DNA of 64,000 nt, taken from Archangium sp. (lineage in GTDB: Bacteria; Myxococcota; Myxococcia; Myxococcales; Myxococcaceae). The stretch spans positions 124,001 through 188,000 of the forward strand of contig JAUYRZ010000074.1 of the NCBI GenBank assembly GCA_030695565.1, given 5' to 3'. Positions 24,352-33,043 of this stretch are shown in pieces; position 1 is the stretch's first letter, and the number at the start of each line of letters is the position of its first letter. Below the pieces are notes generated by a model. The model was not told the DNA's origin, ran no database searches, and worked only from the letters and a program-made list of their open reading frames with translations. The position numbers and the translations under genes were made by a program.

Positions 24352-27008
24352 GGTTTGCCCTCTCCCCGACCCTCTCCCCCTCGGAGAGAGGGAGAGCACT
24401 TGAGGAAGGCGACTGGGAAGCGGGCCCAGGCGCTCTCCACTTTCAGCGCGCCTTCGAACGTCTCTCCCGACAGCACGTCGGTCCACTTCCCCGAGGGGAG
24501 CGTGAGCGCGGTCTCGCCCCATCGCACCTGACTCGCCGTCCATCGCGGCACCAGGGTGATCAACTCTTCTCCACGCGCGAAGGCGATCACCCGCTCGGCC
24601 GCGTCACCCGTCGCCTTCAGCGCGCGATACGGCGCTTCGAACAACTCCGGGTGCTGCTTGCGCTCCTGGAGCACGCGCTGAATCAACCAGAGCTTCGGCA
24701 AGCCCTCGTCACTCGCCGCCATCGCGTTCTCGGGGCTCGCTTCACGCGCCCGCTGCAACAACTCCCGGCGCGTGGCGTAGTCGACCGGCCGGCGGTTGTC
24801 GGGATCGACCAGGCTCGTCTCCCACAGCTCGGAGCCTTGATAGAGGTCGGGCACACCCGGCGCCGTCAGCTTGATGAGCGTGCGGGCGAGTGAAGTGCGG
24901 CGCGCGGCCGGCTCGATCGAGGCGACGAACGCGGCGACCTCTGCGCTCAGCTCAGCGTCATCGAGCACCCCATCGACGAACGCCATCACCGACGACTCGT
25001 ACGCCGCATCGCCCGAGAGCCACGAGGTGTGCTTCTTCGCTTCGCGCGTCGCCTTCTCGAGATACGCGTTCGCCCGTTCTTTCGAGAGCGGCCACGCGCC
25101 CACCAGGGTCTGCCAGATGAAGTACTCGGTGGGCCGATCGAGTGCGCCCGTACGAAAGCGCGCCGCGCGCTCTGACCACCGGTTCACCAGCTGCGCCCAC
25201 TGCTCCGGCAGCTCGGTGAGCACCAGCAACCGCGCGCGCAGATCTTCACCTCGTTTGGTGTCGTGCGTGCTCGAGGCCAGCAGCGTGCGCGGCGGTGAGG
25301 TGGCCAGCGAGGTGTGCAGCTCCTCGAGGGAGACCCCGAACCGATCCAGCGCCCCGCCGACCTCGTTGAGCGCGACCAGCCGCGCGTGCCGGTAGAACAG
25401 CGTGTCTTCCAGGCCCTTGGCCATCACGGCGCCCGAGGTCTGCTGGAAACGCAGCGCCAGCTCGACCTCCACCGGCCCGGTGCGCTCGAGCAACAACGCG
25501 CGGCGCAGCGCCTCCCACACGCGGTGATCCACTTCGGGCCGGCCCACTGCCGCCGCCGCCAACGCCGTCGCCACGTGCGCGCGATCGACCTCGCTGGCCA
25601 CCCGGCCCGGCCGCGCGTACGTGCGGTACACCGGATAGCTCGCCAGCAGCTCGGTGATGGCGTGACGCAGCTCGCGCACCGTCACGTCACGCAAGGTCGG
25701 CTCGCCGGCCACCAATCGTTGGGCCAGCGCCACCAGGCGGTCTCGCTCACTGGCGAGCAGCGCTTCGATCACGTCGAGGCGTGCCCGGCGTGCCTGCGCT
25801 TCGAGCGGAGCGGGATCTCCACCGAACTCGAGCCACACGCGGTCGAGGGTGGCCTGACCCGAGGGATTCACGAAGACGCCATCGAGCAGGCGGATGAACT
25901 CGTAGCCGGTGGTGCCGTCGATCGGCCACTTCTCCGGGAGCGGTTCGTCGGGCGCGAGAATCTTCTCCACCACGATCCACGCCTTCGGCGCGCGACGCCT
26001 CAGCTGCTCCAGATAGCCCGACGGATCTCGCAGACCATCGACATGGTCGATGCGCAGCCCATCGATGGTGCCGTCGGCCAGCCAGCTCAGCACCAAGGCG
26101 TGCACGTCGTCGAACACCCAGGGCTCTTCGATGCGCAACCCCGCCAACGTCGCCACGTCGAAGAAGCGCCGGTACGACAGCTCGCCCAGCGCGTAGCGCC
26201 AGAACCCCAACCGCCAGTTCTGACTCTCCAGGAACGCATCGAGCCGTCCCGCATCGGCGGTCAGCGCGGCCAGCTCCAGGTCGACCGCGGCGGCGAGGTC
26301 TTCGCGCGAGGCGAACAACTTCGAGAGCAACGCTTCGATCACCTGGCGATCACGATGACGTCTGACCGTCGAGGTCTGATCAGTCGCGCCCGGCTTGGGC
26401 AAAGAGCCCAGCGCATCTGCGAAGAAGGCCAGCTCGCTCGACCCCACCTGCGCCGCCGCGCGCCCGAGCGGCTCGACCAGGGCCCGGGGTGCGATCGGCA
26501 GCCGGTGATCGCGGTACGTCACGAAGAAGCGAGCCCCATCACGCGTGACCTCGAGCAGGCCGTTGGTCAGCGCCTCCGCGTACCGCTCTCCCAGAATCGG
26601 CAGGAGAATCCGATTGTCCGCCTCTTCACCGGGATGCCAGTCGACGTCGAAGTACGACGCGTACCGGCTCGACGGCCCGTTCTCGAGCACGTCCCACCAC
26701 CAGGTGTTGTCGGCCGCGGTGCCGATGGCCATGTGGTTGGGCACCAGGTCGACCAACTGGCCCAGGCCCCGCTCCGCCAGGGCGCGGCAAAAATGTCGAT
26801 GCTGTTCTTCGCCTCCGAGCTCCGCGTTCACCCGCCGGTGATCGACCACGTCGTAGCCATGCGGCGAACCGTGCGCGGCCTGCAGGTAGGGCGAGCTGTA
26901 GAGATGACTGACGCCCAGGTCCTCGAGGTAGTCGGCCAGCGCAGCGGCCTCGGCGAAACCAAAGCCGGGCCGGAGCTGCACGCGATACGTCGCGCGCGGC
27001 GCGATCAC
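24348..27008 (-). CDS. treY: Malto-oligosyltrehalose synthase
   Basis: GTG at 27008 is chosen because it overlaps the glgX stop by 4 bp (GTGA), like the other junction in this operon; 886 aa. It converts the reducing-end glucose of maltodextrins to an alpha,alpha-1,1 linkage. Motifs include ATYRVQLRPGFGFAEAA, LVDLVPNHMA, the nucleophile segment GLRIDHVDGLRDP, acid/base in IVVEKIL, and the C-terminal LTAPGVPDLYQGSELWETSLVDPDNRRPVDY. The last residues (SPSLRGGEGRGEGKP) are encoded by repeat A copy 3 and are foreign to the family. Confidence 0.95.
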   Translation of the reverse strand: MIAPRATYRVQLRPGFGFAEAAALADYLEDLGVSHLYSSPYLQAAHGSPHGYDVVDHRRVNAELGGEEQHRHFCRALAERGLGQLVDLVPNHMAIGTAADNTWWWDVLENGPSSRYASYFDVDWHPGEEADNRILLPILGERYAEALTNGLLEVTRDGARFFVTYRDHRLPIAPRALVEPLGRAAAQVGSSELAFFADALGSLPKPGATDQTSTVRRHRDRQVIEALLSKLFASREDLAAAVDLELAALTADAGRLDAFLESQNWRLGFWRYALGELSYRRFFDVATLAGLRIEEPWVFDDVHALVLSWLADGTIDGLRIDHVDGLRDPSGYLEQLRRRAPKAWIVVEKILAPDEPLPEKWPIDGTTGYEFIRLLDGVFVNPSGQATLDRVWLEFGGDPAPLEAQARRARLDVIEALLASERDRLVALAQRLVAGEPTLRDVTVRELRHAITELLASYPVYRTYARPGRVASEVDRAHVATALAAAAVGRPEVDHRVWEALRRALLLERTGPVEVELALRFQQTSGAVMAKGLEDTLFYRHARLVALNEVGGALDRFGVSLEELHTSLATSPPRTLLASSTHDTKRGEDLRARLLVLTELPEQWAQLVNRWSERAARFRTGALDRPTEYFIWQTLVGAWPLSKERANAYLEKATREAKKHTSWLSGDAAYESSVMAFVDGVLDDAELSAEVAAFVASIEPAARRTSLARTLIKLTAPGVPDLYQGSELWETSLVDPDNRRPVDYATRRELLQRAREASPENAMAASDEGLPKLWLIQRVLQERKQHPELFEAPYRALKATGDAAERVIAFARGEELITLVPRWTASQVRWGETALTLPSGKWTDVLSGETFEGALKVESAWARFPVAFLKCSPSLRGGEGRGEGKP
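24357..24399. repeat. Dispersed palindromic repeat A, copy 3, inside the treY 3' end
   Basis: GCCCTCTCCCCGACCCTCTC and CCCCTCGGAGAGAGGGAGAG. On the coding strand it makes the last residues of TreY and the purine-rich tract before the treZ start. Confidence 0.85.
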
Positions 27009-29089
27009 GTGCTGCGCCTCCGGAAGACGGCCAACGAACGAGCCACCAGGTTGCATGGCATCGGCGCGTCTTTCTGCTCGCCTTCGAGGAAACCCACGTC
27101 GGTGTCGAGCACCTTTTCCCAGCGGGCCCCGAGCTTGGTGGGAATGGTGAAGTCGACCGGCTCGTGTGACGCGTTGATCGCCACGAAGAAGCTGTCGTCG
27201 ACGATGCGCTTGCCGCGTTGATCACGCGCCACCAGGCCCTCGCCATCGAGGAAAACGCCGACCGAGCGGCCGCTGTGCCAGTCACTGCTCTCCATGTCCT
27301 TCCCGTCAGCGCGCGCCCACACGATGTCCTTGGGCGACTGGAACCAGCCGCGGCGGCGGAAGGCCGGGTGCTTTCGGTAGAACGCGACCAGCTTGCTGGT
27401 GAACGACAGCAGCCCCTGGTCCGCCTTCTCCCAGTCGAACCAGGAGAGTTCGTTGTCCTGGCAGTAGCCGTTGTTGTTGCCGCGCTGCGTTCGGCCCAGC
27501 TCGTCGCCGCCCTGCAACATCGGCACGCCCTGCGAGAAGAACAAGGTCGCCAGCAGGTTGCGTTGTTGCCGCGCGCGCAGCGCGAGCACGTCTGGCTCGG
27601 TCGTCTCGCCCTCGACGCCGCAGTTCCACGAGCGGTTGTCGTCGGTGCCGTCGTGGTTGTCTTCGCCGTTCGCGTCGTTGTGTTTCGAGTTGTACGAGAC
27701 GAGATCGCGCAGGGTGAAGCCGTCGTGCACCGCGACGAAGTTGATGCTGGCCGAAGGGTGGCGCGCGCCGTCGTGCTGGTAGAGATCAGCCGAGCCCGTG
27801 AAGCGCGCGCCGAAGTCCTGCAACGAGCCTTCATTGCCGCGCCACAGATCACGCACGCCGTCGCGGTACTTGCCGTTCCACTCCGACCAGATGGGCGGGA
27901 AGCTGCCCACCGCGTAACCGCCGGGCCCCAGATCCCACGGCTCGGCGATCAACTTCACCGTGCGCAGAACGGGATCCTGGTGCACCAGCTGGAGGAAGGT
28001 GGCCAGCCGATCGACCTCTTGCAGCTCGCGCGCGAGGCTCGCCGCGAGATCGAAGCGGAAGCCGTCGACGTGCATCTCCTGCACCCAGTACCGCAGCGAA
28101 TCCATGATCAGCTGGAGCACGAACGGCTGCCGCACGTGCATCGAGTTTCCGGTGCCGGTGGTGTCGTAATAGTAGAACGGCTGCTCGGCGCTGAGGCGGT
28201 AGTACTCCTGGTTGTCGAGGCCCTTGAACGAGAGCGTGGGGCCCAGGTGATTGCCTTCAGCGGTGTGGTTGTAGACCACGTCGAGGATCACCTCGATGCC
28301 GGCCTGATGCAGCGTGCGCACCATCTGTTTGAATTCGGAGACCGCGGCGCCGATGGTTCGGCGCGAGGCGTACTCGTCGTGCGGCGCGAAGAAGCCGATG
28401 GTGTTGTAGCCCCAGTAGTTGCGCAGCCCCTTGTCGAGCAGCCGGCCGTCGTGGAGGAACTGGTGAATCGGCAGCAGCTCGACCGCGGTCACGCCGACCT
28501 TGAGCAGGTGTTCGATCGCAGCGGGGTGCGAGAGGCCTAAGTACGTGCCGCGCAGCTCCTCGGGGATGTCCGGGTGGCGCTCGGTGAACCCCTTCACGTG
28601 CACCTCGTAGATGACGGTGTCGTGCCAGGGCGTGCTGAGCTTTCGATCGTTCTGCCAATCGAACCAGCGATCGACCACCACGCCCTTGAGCATGGTGGGC
28701 GCGCTGTCTTCGTTGTTGCTCTGCTCGGGGTCGTCGAGCTGGTGACCGAAGAGCGGCTGGCCCCAGCTCAGTGAACCTGCCGTCGACTTCGCGTACGGGT
28801 CGAGCAGCAGCTTGTTGGGGTTGCAGCGCACCCCGCTTTGAGGTGCCCAGGGCCCGTGCACCCGGAAGCCGTAGTACTGACCGGGCCCGACTCCGGGCAG
28901 GTACGCGTTCCAGACGTGGCCTTCGCCTCGCGTGAGCGCGACCCGCTCTTCGTTGCGATCGCGGTCGAACAGACAGAGCTCCACGCGTTCACCCACGCGC
29001 GAGAACACGGCGAAGTTGGTTCCGTAACCGTCGAACGTGGCACCCAGCGGGTAGGTGCTCCCCACCCACGCTTCACGAGCGGACGCCAT
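27005..29089 (-). CDS. glgX: Glycogen debranching enzyme GlgX/TreX
   Basis: 694 aa, the normal length. It hydrolyses alpha-1,6 branches of glycogen or limit dextrins, feeding linear maltodextrins to TreY and TreZ. A CBM48 N-terminal domain (YPLGATFDGYGTNFAVFSRVGERVELCLFD) is followed by the GH13 isoamylase barrel with nucleophile D347 (VDGFRFDLA), acid/base E383 (LIAEPWDLGPGGY) and D456 (FVAVHDGFTLRD). The WDxxGR-like SQGVPMLQGGDELGRTQRGNNNGYCQDNELSWFDW block is typical. First gene of the glgX-treY-treZ operon, with treY overlapping by 4 bp. Confidence 0.95.
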   Translation of the reverse strand: MASAREAWVGSTYPLGATFDGYGTNFAVFSRVGERVELCLFDRDRNEERVALTRGEGHVWNAYLPGVGPGQYYGFRVHGPWAPQSGVRCNPNKLLLDPYAKSTAGSLSWGQPLFGHQLDDPEQSNNEDSAPTMLKGVVVDRWFDWQNDRKLSTPWHDTVIYEVHVKGFTERHPDIPEELRGTYLGLSHPAAIEHLLKVGVTAVELLPIHQFLHDGRLLDKGLRNYWGYNTIGFFAPHDEYASRRTIGAAVSEFKQMVRTLHQAGIEVILDVVYNHTAEGNHLGPTLSFKGLDNQEYYRLSAEQPFYYYDTTGTGNSMHVRQPFVLQLIMDSLRYWVQEMHVDGFRFDLAASLARELQEVDRLATFLQLVHQDPVLRTVKLIAEPWDLGPGGYAVGSFPPIWSEWNGKYRDGVRDLWRGNEGSLQDFGARFTGSADLYQHDGARHPSASINFVAVHDGFTLRDLVSYNSKHNDANGEDNHDGTDDNRSWNCGVEGETTEPDVLALRARQQRNLLATLFFSQGVPMLQGGDELGRTQRGNNNGYCQDNELSWFDWEKADQGLLSFTSKLVAFYRKHPAFRRRGWFQSPKDIVWARADGKDMESSDWHSGRSVGVFLDGEGLVARDQRGKRIVDDSFFVAINASHEPVDFTIPTKLGARWEKVLDTDVGFLEGEQKDAPMPCNLVARSLAVFRRRST

Positions 29090-29224
29090 GAGGCATCCCC
29101 CAGAGGCAGGGGTGCGCGACGAGAGGGGGTTGGCGCAAGACCGGCGCGAATTGGGCGGGTTGAGGGCGCATGCAGCGCGTCAGTGCAACGCGCGCACCGC
29201 TCGCCTCCTCCCCAGAAAAGATGA

Positions 29225-29270
29225 TCTCCCTCTCCTTGCGAAGCGGGGAGAGGGTCGGGGTGAGGGGCCT
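29225..29270. repeat. Dispersed palindromic repeat A, copy 4
   Basis: TCTCCCTCTCCTTGCGAAGC then GGGGAGAGGGTCGGGGTGAG. It lies about 135 bp upstream of glgX, between it and the frameshifted MYXO-CTERM gene. The loop (TTGCGAAGC) is longer than in other copies. Confidence 0.85.
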
Positions 29271-29291
29271 TTCGGAGCGCGGAGCCGAAGC

Positions 29292-29689
29292 TCAAGAACG
29301 ACGGCGACGCAGCCGCAGCGCACCGACCAGCATCACCAGAAGCGCGGGGAGGGCCTGGCCATCAGACGAGCATCCACACCCAGGTCCCGAAGGGACACCA
29401 CCGCCGCCAAAGCCGCCACCGGTAAACCCGGTACCACCACCGAGGGGATCGCCGCCGCCAGTTCCGCCACCCGTTCCACCACCGCTGCTGCCTGCATCGA
29501 TGCCCGCATCCTGAGCTCCCGCATCAGCCGCACCACCACCGCCCCCCGCGCCCGTGCCCGCATCCCACGACACGCTGACCTGCGTGGTGACGATGACGCA
29601 CTGACCAGGCACCACCGGCTCGTCGCTTCGGTTCCGCAGGCGGTTACGACGAAGAGTGCGAGGAGCGCGAGCGGTCGGGTGTTCGTCAT
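29292..29689 (-). pseudogene. Frameshifted secreted protein with MYXO-CTERM-like tail
   Basis: The start at 29689 gives a good lipoprotein signal (MTNTRPLALLALFVVTACG), but that frame then turns into Arg-rich nonsense. The other frame carries DEPVVPGQCVIVTTQVSVSWDAG, a Gly-rich linker and a C-terminus with CGCSSDGQALPALLVMLVGALRLRRRRS, which has the Cys-hydrophobic helix-Arg layout of MYXO-CTERM sorting signals. Adding one base near 29629-29632 would fuse both parts. Either a true one-base deletion or a sequencing error; the intact protein would be about 130 aa. No enzymatic domain. Confidence 0.6.
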
Positions 29690-29710
29690 GGGGGCGGCGA
29701 GTATAGGCCG

Positions 29711-29742
29711 ACCGCCCTCTCCCCCTCGGGGAGAGGGAGATT
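29711..29742. repeat. Dispersed palindromic repeat A, copy 5
   Basis: ACCGCCCTCTCCCCCTCGGG then GAGAGGGAGA, the short form lacking the TCGGGGTGAGG extension. It lies 22 bp upstream of the frameshifted gene and 47 bp beyond the LysM gene's stop. Confidence 0.85.
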
Positions 29743-29788
29743 GTTGGTTTGAGTTTGCGTTCTGAGTTCCGAGCTTGCTTCTGAACGC

Positions 29789-30904
29789 TCAGGCGCCGAG
29801 CACCTGGCGCGCGCGGGCGTAGTACGTGTCACGCGCCGCCTTGCCGTTGTACCCACCGTTCACGCGATAGGTGATGGCATCGAAGTTCCCCGCGTCGGCG
29901 TAGCTGTTCAGGTTGCGGCTGTTCCAGAACCACTGCGCGATGCGGAAGCCGACGGCCGGCGTGGCAGCGAGCTGCGGGTTGTTGACCAGGTCGAGGCCCA
30001 GAGCCCTGCCCGCGGCGGTGTAGTTGCTGCGGCCGGTCAGCTGAATCGGCCCGCGGCCCTTGAAACGAACGCCGTCACCCGGCTGGGTGTTGCCGAGATC
30101 GCGCCGGCCTTCGTACGCGGCGCCCGAGGCGATCTCTTCGAAGTAACGCAGCTGGCCACTCTCGTGCGCGAGCTGCGCGAGGAACGCCGCCTGGCGCTTC
30201 GGCGTGTTGATCTGCCCTTCTGCCATCGCGGCGTTGAGGTACGGCAGGTGCCGGTTCGCGTCGGCCTCGGAGAGGTTCGGCATGATCGCGCGGAGCTGCG
30301 CGGCGCTGATGCCACCCGTGGTGGGGCCCGGCACCGGGCCGGTGGGCGCGACGGGCGCAGGGCCCGAACCACCCGGCAGGCGCAGCTGCTGGCCCACGTA
30401 GATCAGGTTCGGGTTGCTGATGCCGTTGAGCGAAGCGAGCGTGCCGACGGTGGTGTTGTACCGGCCGGCGATGCCCGAGAGCGTGTCACCGGAGCGCACC
30501 GAGTACGTGCCGCCGTTGCCCGACGCGGGAGGCGCGGTCGGCGTGGTGGTCGAAGGAGGAGCGCCCGCTCCGACCACGAGGCGCTGGCCCACGTAGATCA
30601 TGTTCGGGTTGCTGATGCCGTTGCGCGAAGCGAGCGCGCCGACGGTGGTGCCGAAGCGGGAGGCGATGCCCGAGAGCGTGTCACCCGAGCGCACCGTGTA
30701 GTTCTGCGCGCCGCCACCACCCGAGATGTTCACCGGTGACGCGGGCGTCGCGTCGAAACCATCGGGGATCCGCAACGTGCGACCGGCGTAGATGACGTTC
30801 GGGTTCGCGATGTTGTTGGCCCGCGCGAGCGCTGCCACCGTGGTGCGGTAGCGGGAAGCGATGCTGCCGAGGGTGTCACCGGAGCGGATGGTGTAGCTGG
30901 TCAT
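29789..30904 (-). CDS. LysM-containing GH19-type peptidoglycan/chitin hydrolase
   Basis: 371 aa. Three LysM repeats (about residues 3-47, 68-111 and 131-175; YTIRSGDTLGSIASRYRTTV, YTVRSGDTLSGIASRFGTTV, YSVRSGDTLSGIAGRYNTTV) are joined by Pro/Thr/Gly linkers. The C-terminal domain (about 200-371) resembles GH19 chitinase/endolysin: FLAQLAHESGQLRYFEEIASG with the catalytic Glu, GNTQPGDGVRFKGRGPIQLTGRSNY, and AVGFRIAQWFWNSRNLN. It probably cleaves cell wall of self or prey. There is no N-terminal signal peptide, so export would need another route or lysis. Confidence 0.9.
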   Translation of the reverse strand: MTSYTIRSGDTLGSIASRYRTTVAALARANNIANPNVIYAGRTLRIPDGFDATPASPVNISGGGGAQNYTVRSGDTLSGIASRFGTTVGALASRNGISNPNMIYVGQRLVVGAGAPPSTTTPTAPPASGNGGTYSVRSGDTLSGIAGRYNTTVGTLASLNGISNPNLIYVGQQLRLPGGSGPAPVAPTGPVPGPTTGGISAAQLRAIMPNLSEADANRHLPYLNAAMAEGQINTPKRQAAFLAQLAHESGQLRYFEEIASGAAYEGRRDLGNTQPGDGVRFKGRGPIQLTGRSNYTAAGRALGLDLVNNPQLAATPAVGFRIAQWFWNSRNLNSYADAGNFDAITYRVNGGYNGKAARDTYYARARQVLGA

Positions 30905-31095
30905 GCGGAGGTGTCGGCATCACGCTTCGCCCGGTATTTCCGGGTGCTTGCAGTGAGCTTTGACAACTGGAGCGGTGAGGTCGCAGACGCACATGTGGGC
31001 CAACAGGCTCCGCGCCGCTAACCCCCTGATTTCGAGCGCTCCGTTCGCCTCGGGAAGCCGGCTGGGGAGTTGCGGTGGGGCCGTGACCGGCGAGG

Positions 31096-31512
31096 ATGCC
31101 CCCCGTGCGGCACTGGTTTCCCCTGTTCGTGTTCATCATGGTGGCGAGCTGCCAGCAGGTGGCGTGCCCTTCACCGCCAGGCGGCAAGTGCGACCCGCGC
31201 AACTTCAACTGCCCGGGCGGCTACACCTGCAGCCTCGCGGAGATCTGCACGCGCAAGTGCGAGTCGGTCAGCGAGTGCTGGACCAAGGTGGAAGAGGGTT
31301 GCCGCGGCATCTATTACCCCGGGCAGACCCAGCCTGACGGCGGCGCTTTCATGGAGACCAGCGACGAAGGCTTCTGTCCCGAGAGCAGGACGCTGGTGTG
31401 CCTGCAGGGGTATTGCCAGCCAGGCAAGTGCGCGGACGGTGGCTGTGACTACGACCTGTATGGACCCTCTGAGTACAAGGGCAACCGCGACCAGGGGCCC
31501 GACCGACCATGA
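31096..31512 (+). CDS. Small Cys-rich lipoprotein
   Basis: 138 aa from ATG at 31096. The N-terminus has a lipobox in FIMVASC. The mature protein has about 14 Cys, including the segment PGGYTCSLAEICTRKCESVSEC, which is closely echoed by the next protein (RGYCSKAEICTRECSETQTC). This looks like a disulphide-knotted secreted domain of unknown function. The stop overlaps the next start by 4 bp (ATGA), so the two are translationally coupled and probably arose by duplication. Confidence 0.75.
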   Translation: MPPVRHWFPLFVFIMVASCQQVACPSPPGGKCDPRNFNCPGGYTCSLAEICTRKCESVSECWTKVEEGCRGIYYPGQTQPDGGAFMETSDEGFCPESRTLVCLQGYCQPGKCADGGCDYDLYGPSEYKGNRDQGPDRP

Positions 31513-31814
31513 AGCGCTTCGCGTGGTTCACCCTGCTGTTCCTGAACTGCGGTCTCTTCGCGGCACCGGGCCGGCCGTGCACGAAACAAGAAGAGTGCGA
31601 AGGGCTCGAGCGGGGCTACTGCTCCAAGGCCGAGATTTGCACCCGGGAATGCAGCGAGACCCAGACGTGCCCGGAGAACTCGACCTGCAGCCTGCAAGGT
31701 CAACGCAGTGTGTGTCTGCCGACCTGCGACTCCCAGGACGACTGCTTGAAGAACTTCACCTGCTACATGAACGTGTGCCAGCTGACGTTGCCGTTCGAAC
31801 CGCCGCCGAAGTGA
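31509..31814 (+). CDS. Small Cys-rich secreted protein, paralogue of the preceding gene
   Basis: 101 aa. A signal peptide is likely (MKRFAWFTLLFLNCGLFAAPG); the Cys at 14 could be a lipidation site but the lipobox is weak. The mature part is Cys-rich in a repeated C-x(4-6)-C pattern (CTKQEECEG, CSKAEICTREC, CPENSTCSLQG, CLPTCDSQDDC). It shares the AEICTR motif with the upstream protein. Such domains are common in myxobacterial surface proteins. Function unknown; it lies 15 bp before the P-II gene, and may be cotranscribed with it. Confidence 0.75.
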   Translation: MKRFAWFTLLFLNCGLFAAPGRPCTKQEECEGLERGYCSKAEICTRECSETQTCPENSTCSLQGQRSVCLPTCDSQDDCLKNFTCYMNVCQLTLPFEPPPK

Positions 31815-31829
31815 GCCCGAGGTTTTGCA

Positions 31830-32189
31830 ATGAAGATGATCGTCGCCATCATCCGGCCCGAGCGGCTGGAAGCGGTCGAAGAGGCGCTCAAGAAGGTCCT
31901 CGATGAGGGGGATCACTACCGCATCACCGTCGACACGGTGGAAGGCCACGGCCGGCAGGAGGGCGAGGTCGAGTTCTTCCGCGGTCAGAAGGTGCGCAGC
32001 GGCAAGGTGCAGAAGACGCGCGTGACCGTGAGCGTGAACGACGCGTACGTGGAGAAGACCGTCGACGCGATCCTCTCCGGAGCGCGCAGCGAAGGTGGCG
32101 GCGCGGTGGGCGACGGGAAGATCTTCGTGATGCCGCTCGAGCAGGTCATTCGCATCCGCACGGGTGAACGCGGCGGAAGCGCGATCTAA
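31830..32189 (+). CDS. P-II family regulator lacking the uridylylation tyrosine
   Basis: 119 aa. The P-II fold is clear: MKMIVAIIRPERLEAVEEAL, GHGRQEGEVEFFRG, the B-loop GAVGDGKIFV and the C-loop IRIRTGE, so ATP/ADP binding should be preserved. In the T-loop the position of E. coli GlnB Tyr51 is Val55 and Tyr46 is Phe50, so uridylylation at the usual site is impossible. There is a 5-residue insertion (DEGDHYRITV) after helix 1. No amtB or glnA is adjacent; the neighbours are Cys-rich secreted proteins and a hydrolase, so it may act on a target other than nitrogen enzymes. Confidence 0.9.
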   Translation: MKMIVAIIRPERLEAVEEALKKVLDEGDHYRITVDTVEGHGRQEGEVEFFRGQKVRSGKVQKTRVTVSVNDAYVEKTVDAILSGARSEGGGAVGDGKIFVMPLEQVIRIRTGERGGSAI

Positions 32190-32191
32190 CG

Positions 32192-33043
32192 ATGCAGCTG
32201 CACCACGATCTCCTGACCGCGCCTGGCGCCACGCCCACGAAGGCCGTCATCTTCCTGCACGGCATCCTCGGCACCGGAGCGAACCTCCGCAGCCACGCCC
32301 GGCGCTTCATCCAATCGAGCCCGCACTACCTCGCGGCGATGGTCGATCTCCGGGCGCACGGAAACTCGCTGGGCCTCGACGGGCCCGACACGGTGGCCAA
32401 TGCCGCGGCTGACCTCGTCGAAACTGCAAAGTCCTGGAACGTGCCCGTGGGCGCGGTGGTCGGCCATTCCTTCGGAGGCAAGGTCGCGCTCGCCTACGCG
32501 AAGGAGCACCCCGAAGTCGGAGCGGTGATGACGCTCGACTCGGCCCCCGGCCCGCGGCTCGACGCGCGCGGCAGCGAGACGACGATGGAGGTGCTCACCA
32601 TTCTCGAGGCGCTGGGCCAGACCTGGCCTGATCGAGACACCTTCGTCGCGGCGATCGAAGCGAAGGGGCAGAGCAAGATGATCGGCCAGTGGTTGGCGAT
32701 GAACCTCGAGCTCAAGCCGGAAGGCTGGGTGTTCCGGCTCTCGTTGCCCCGCGTGCATGCGTTGCTCGAGGACTACTTCGAGATCGATCTCTGGCCGCTG
32801 GTCGAACAGGCCGCGCACACGAAGAAGGGGCCGCGGTTTCACCTGGTGATCGGCGCGAGGTCGAGCGTGTACGCGCATGAAGATCGGGTGCGAGCGCAGA
32901 TGCTCGAAGCGTCTTCAGAGGGTCACGTGACGGTCGACGTGTTGAACACGGGTCACTGGGTGCACGCGCAGGATCCGCAGGGGGTGTCTGCCATTCTGCA
33001 GAGTCGCTTGTCTCCCTCTCCCTCCGGGAGAGGGTCGGGGTGA
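32192..33043 (+). CDS. Alpha/beta hydrolase (YbfF/ABHD11-like esterase)
   Basis: 283 aa. HGILGTG holds the oxyanion loop, the nucleophile elbow is GHSFGGKV, an acidic residue follows in later strands, and the catalytic His is in NTGHWVHAQDP. The overall pattern (VDLRAHGNS, GPDTVANAAADLVE) resembles the YbfF/ABHD11 esterase group. The start lies 2 bp after the P-II stop. The final residues (LSPSPSGRGSG) and the stop codon come from repeat A copy 6, so the natural C-terminus was probably replaced. Confidence 0.88.
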   Translation: MQLHHDLLTAPGATPTKAVIFLHGILGTGANLRSHARRFIQSSPHYLAAMVDLRAHGNSLGLDGPDTVANAAADLVETAKSWNVPVGAVVGHSFGGKVALAYAKEHPEVGAVMTLDSAPGPRLDARGSETTMEVLTILEALGQTWPDRDTFVAAIEAKGQSKMIGQWLAMNLELKPEGWVFRLSLPRVHALLEDYFEIDLWPLVEQAAHTKKGPRFHLVIGARSSVYAHEDRVRAQMLEASSEGHVTVDVLNTGHWVHAQDPQGVSAILQSRLSPSPSGRGSG

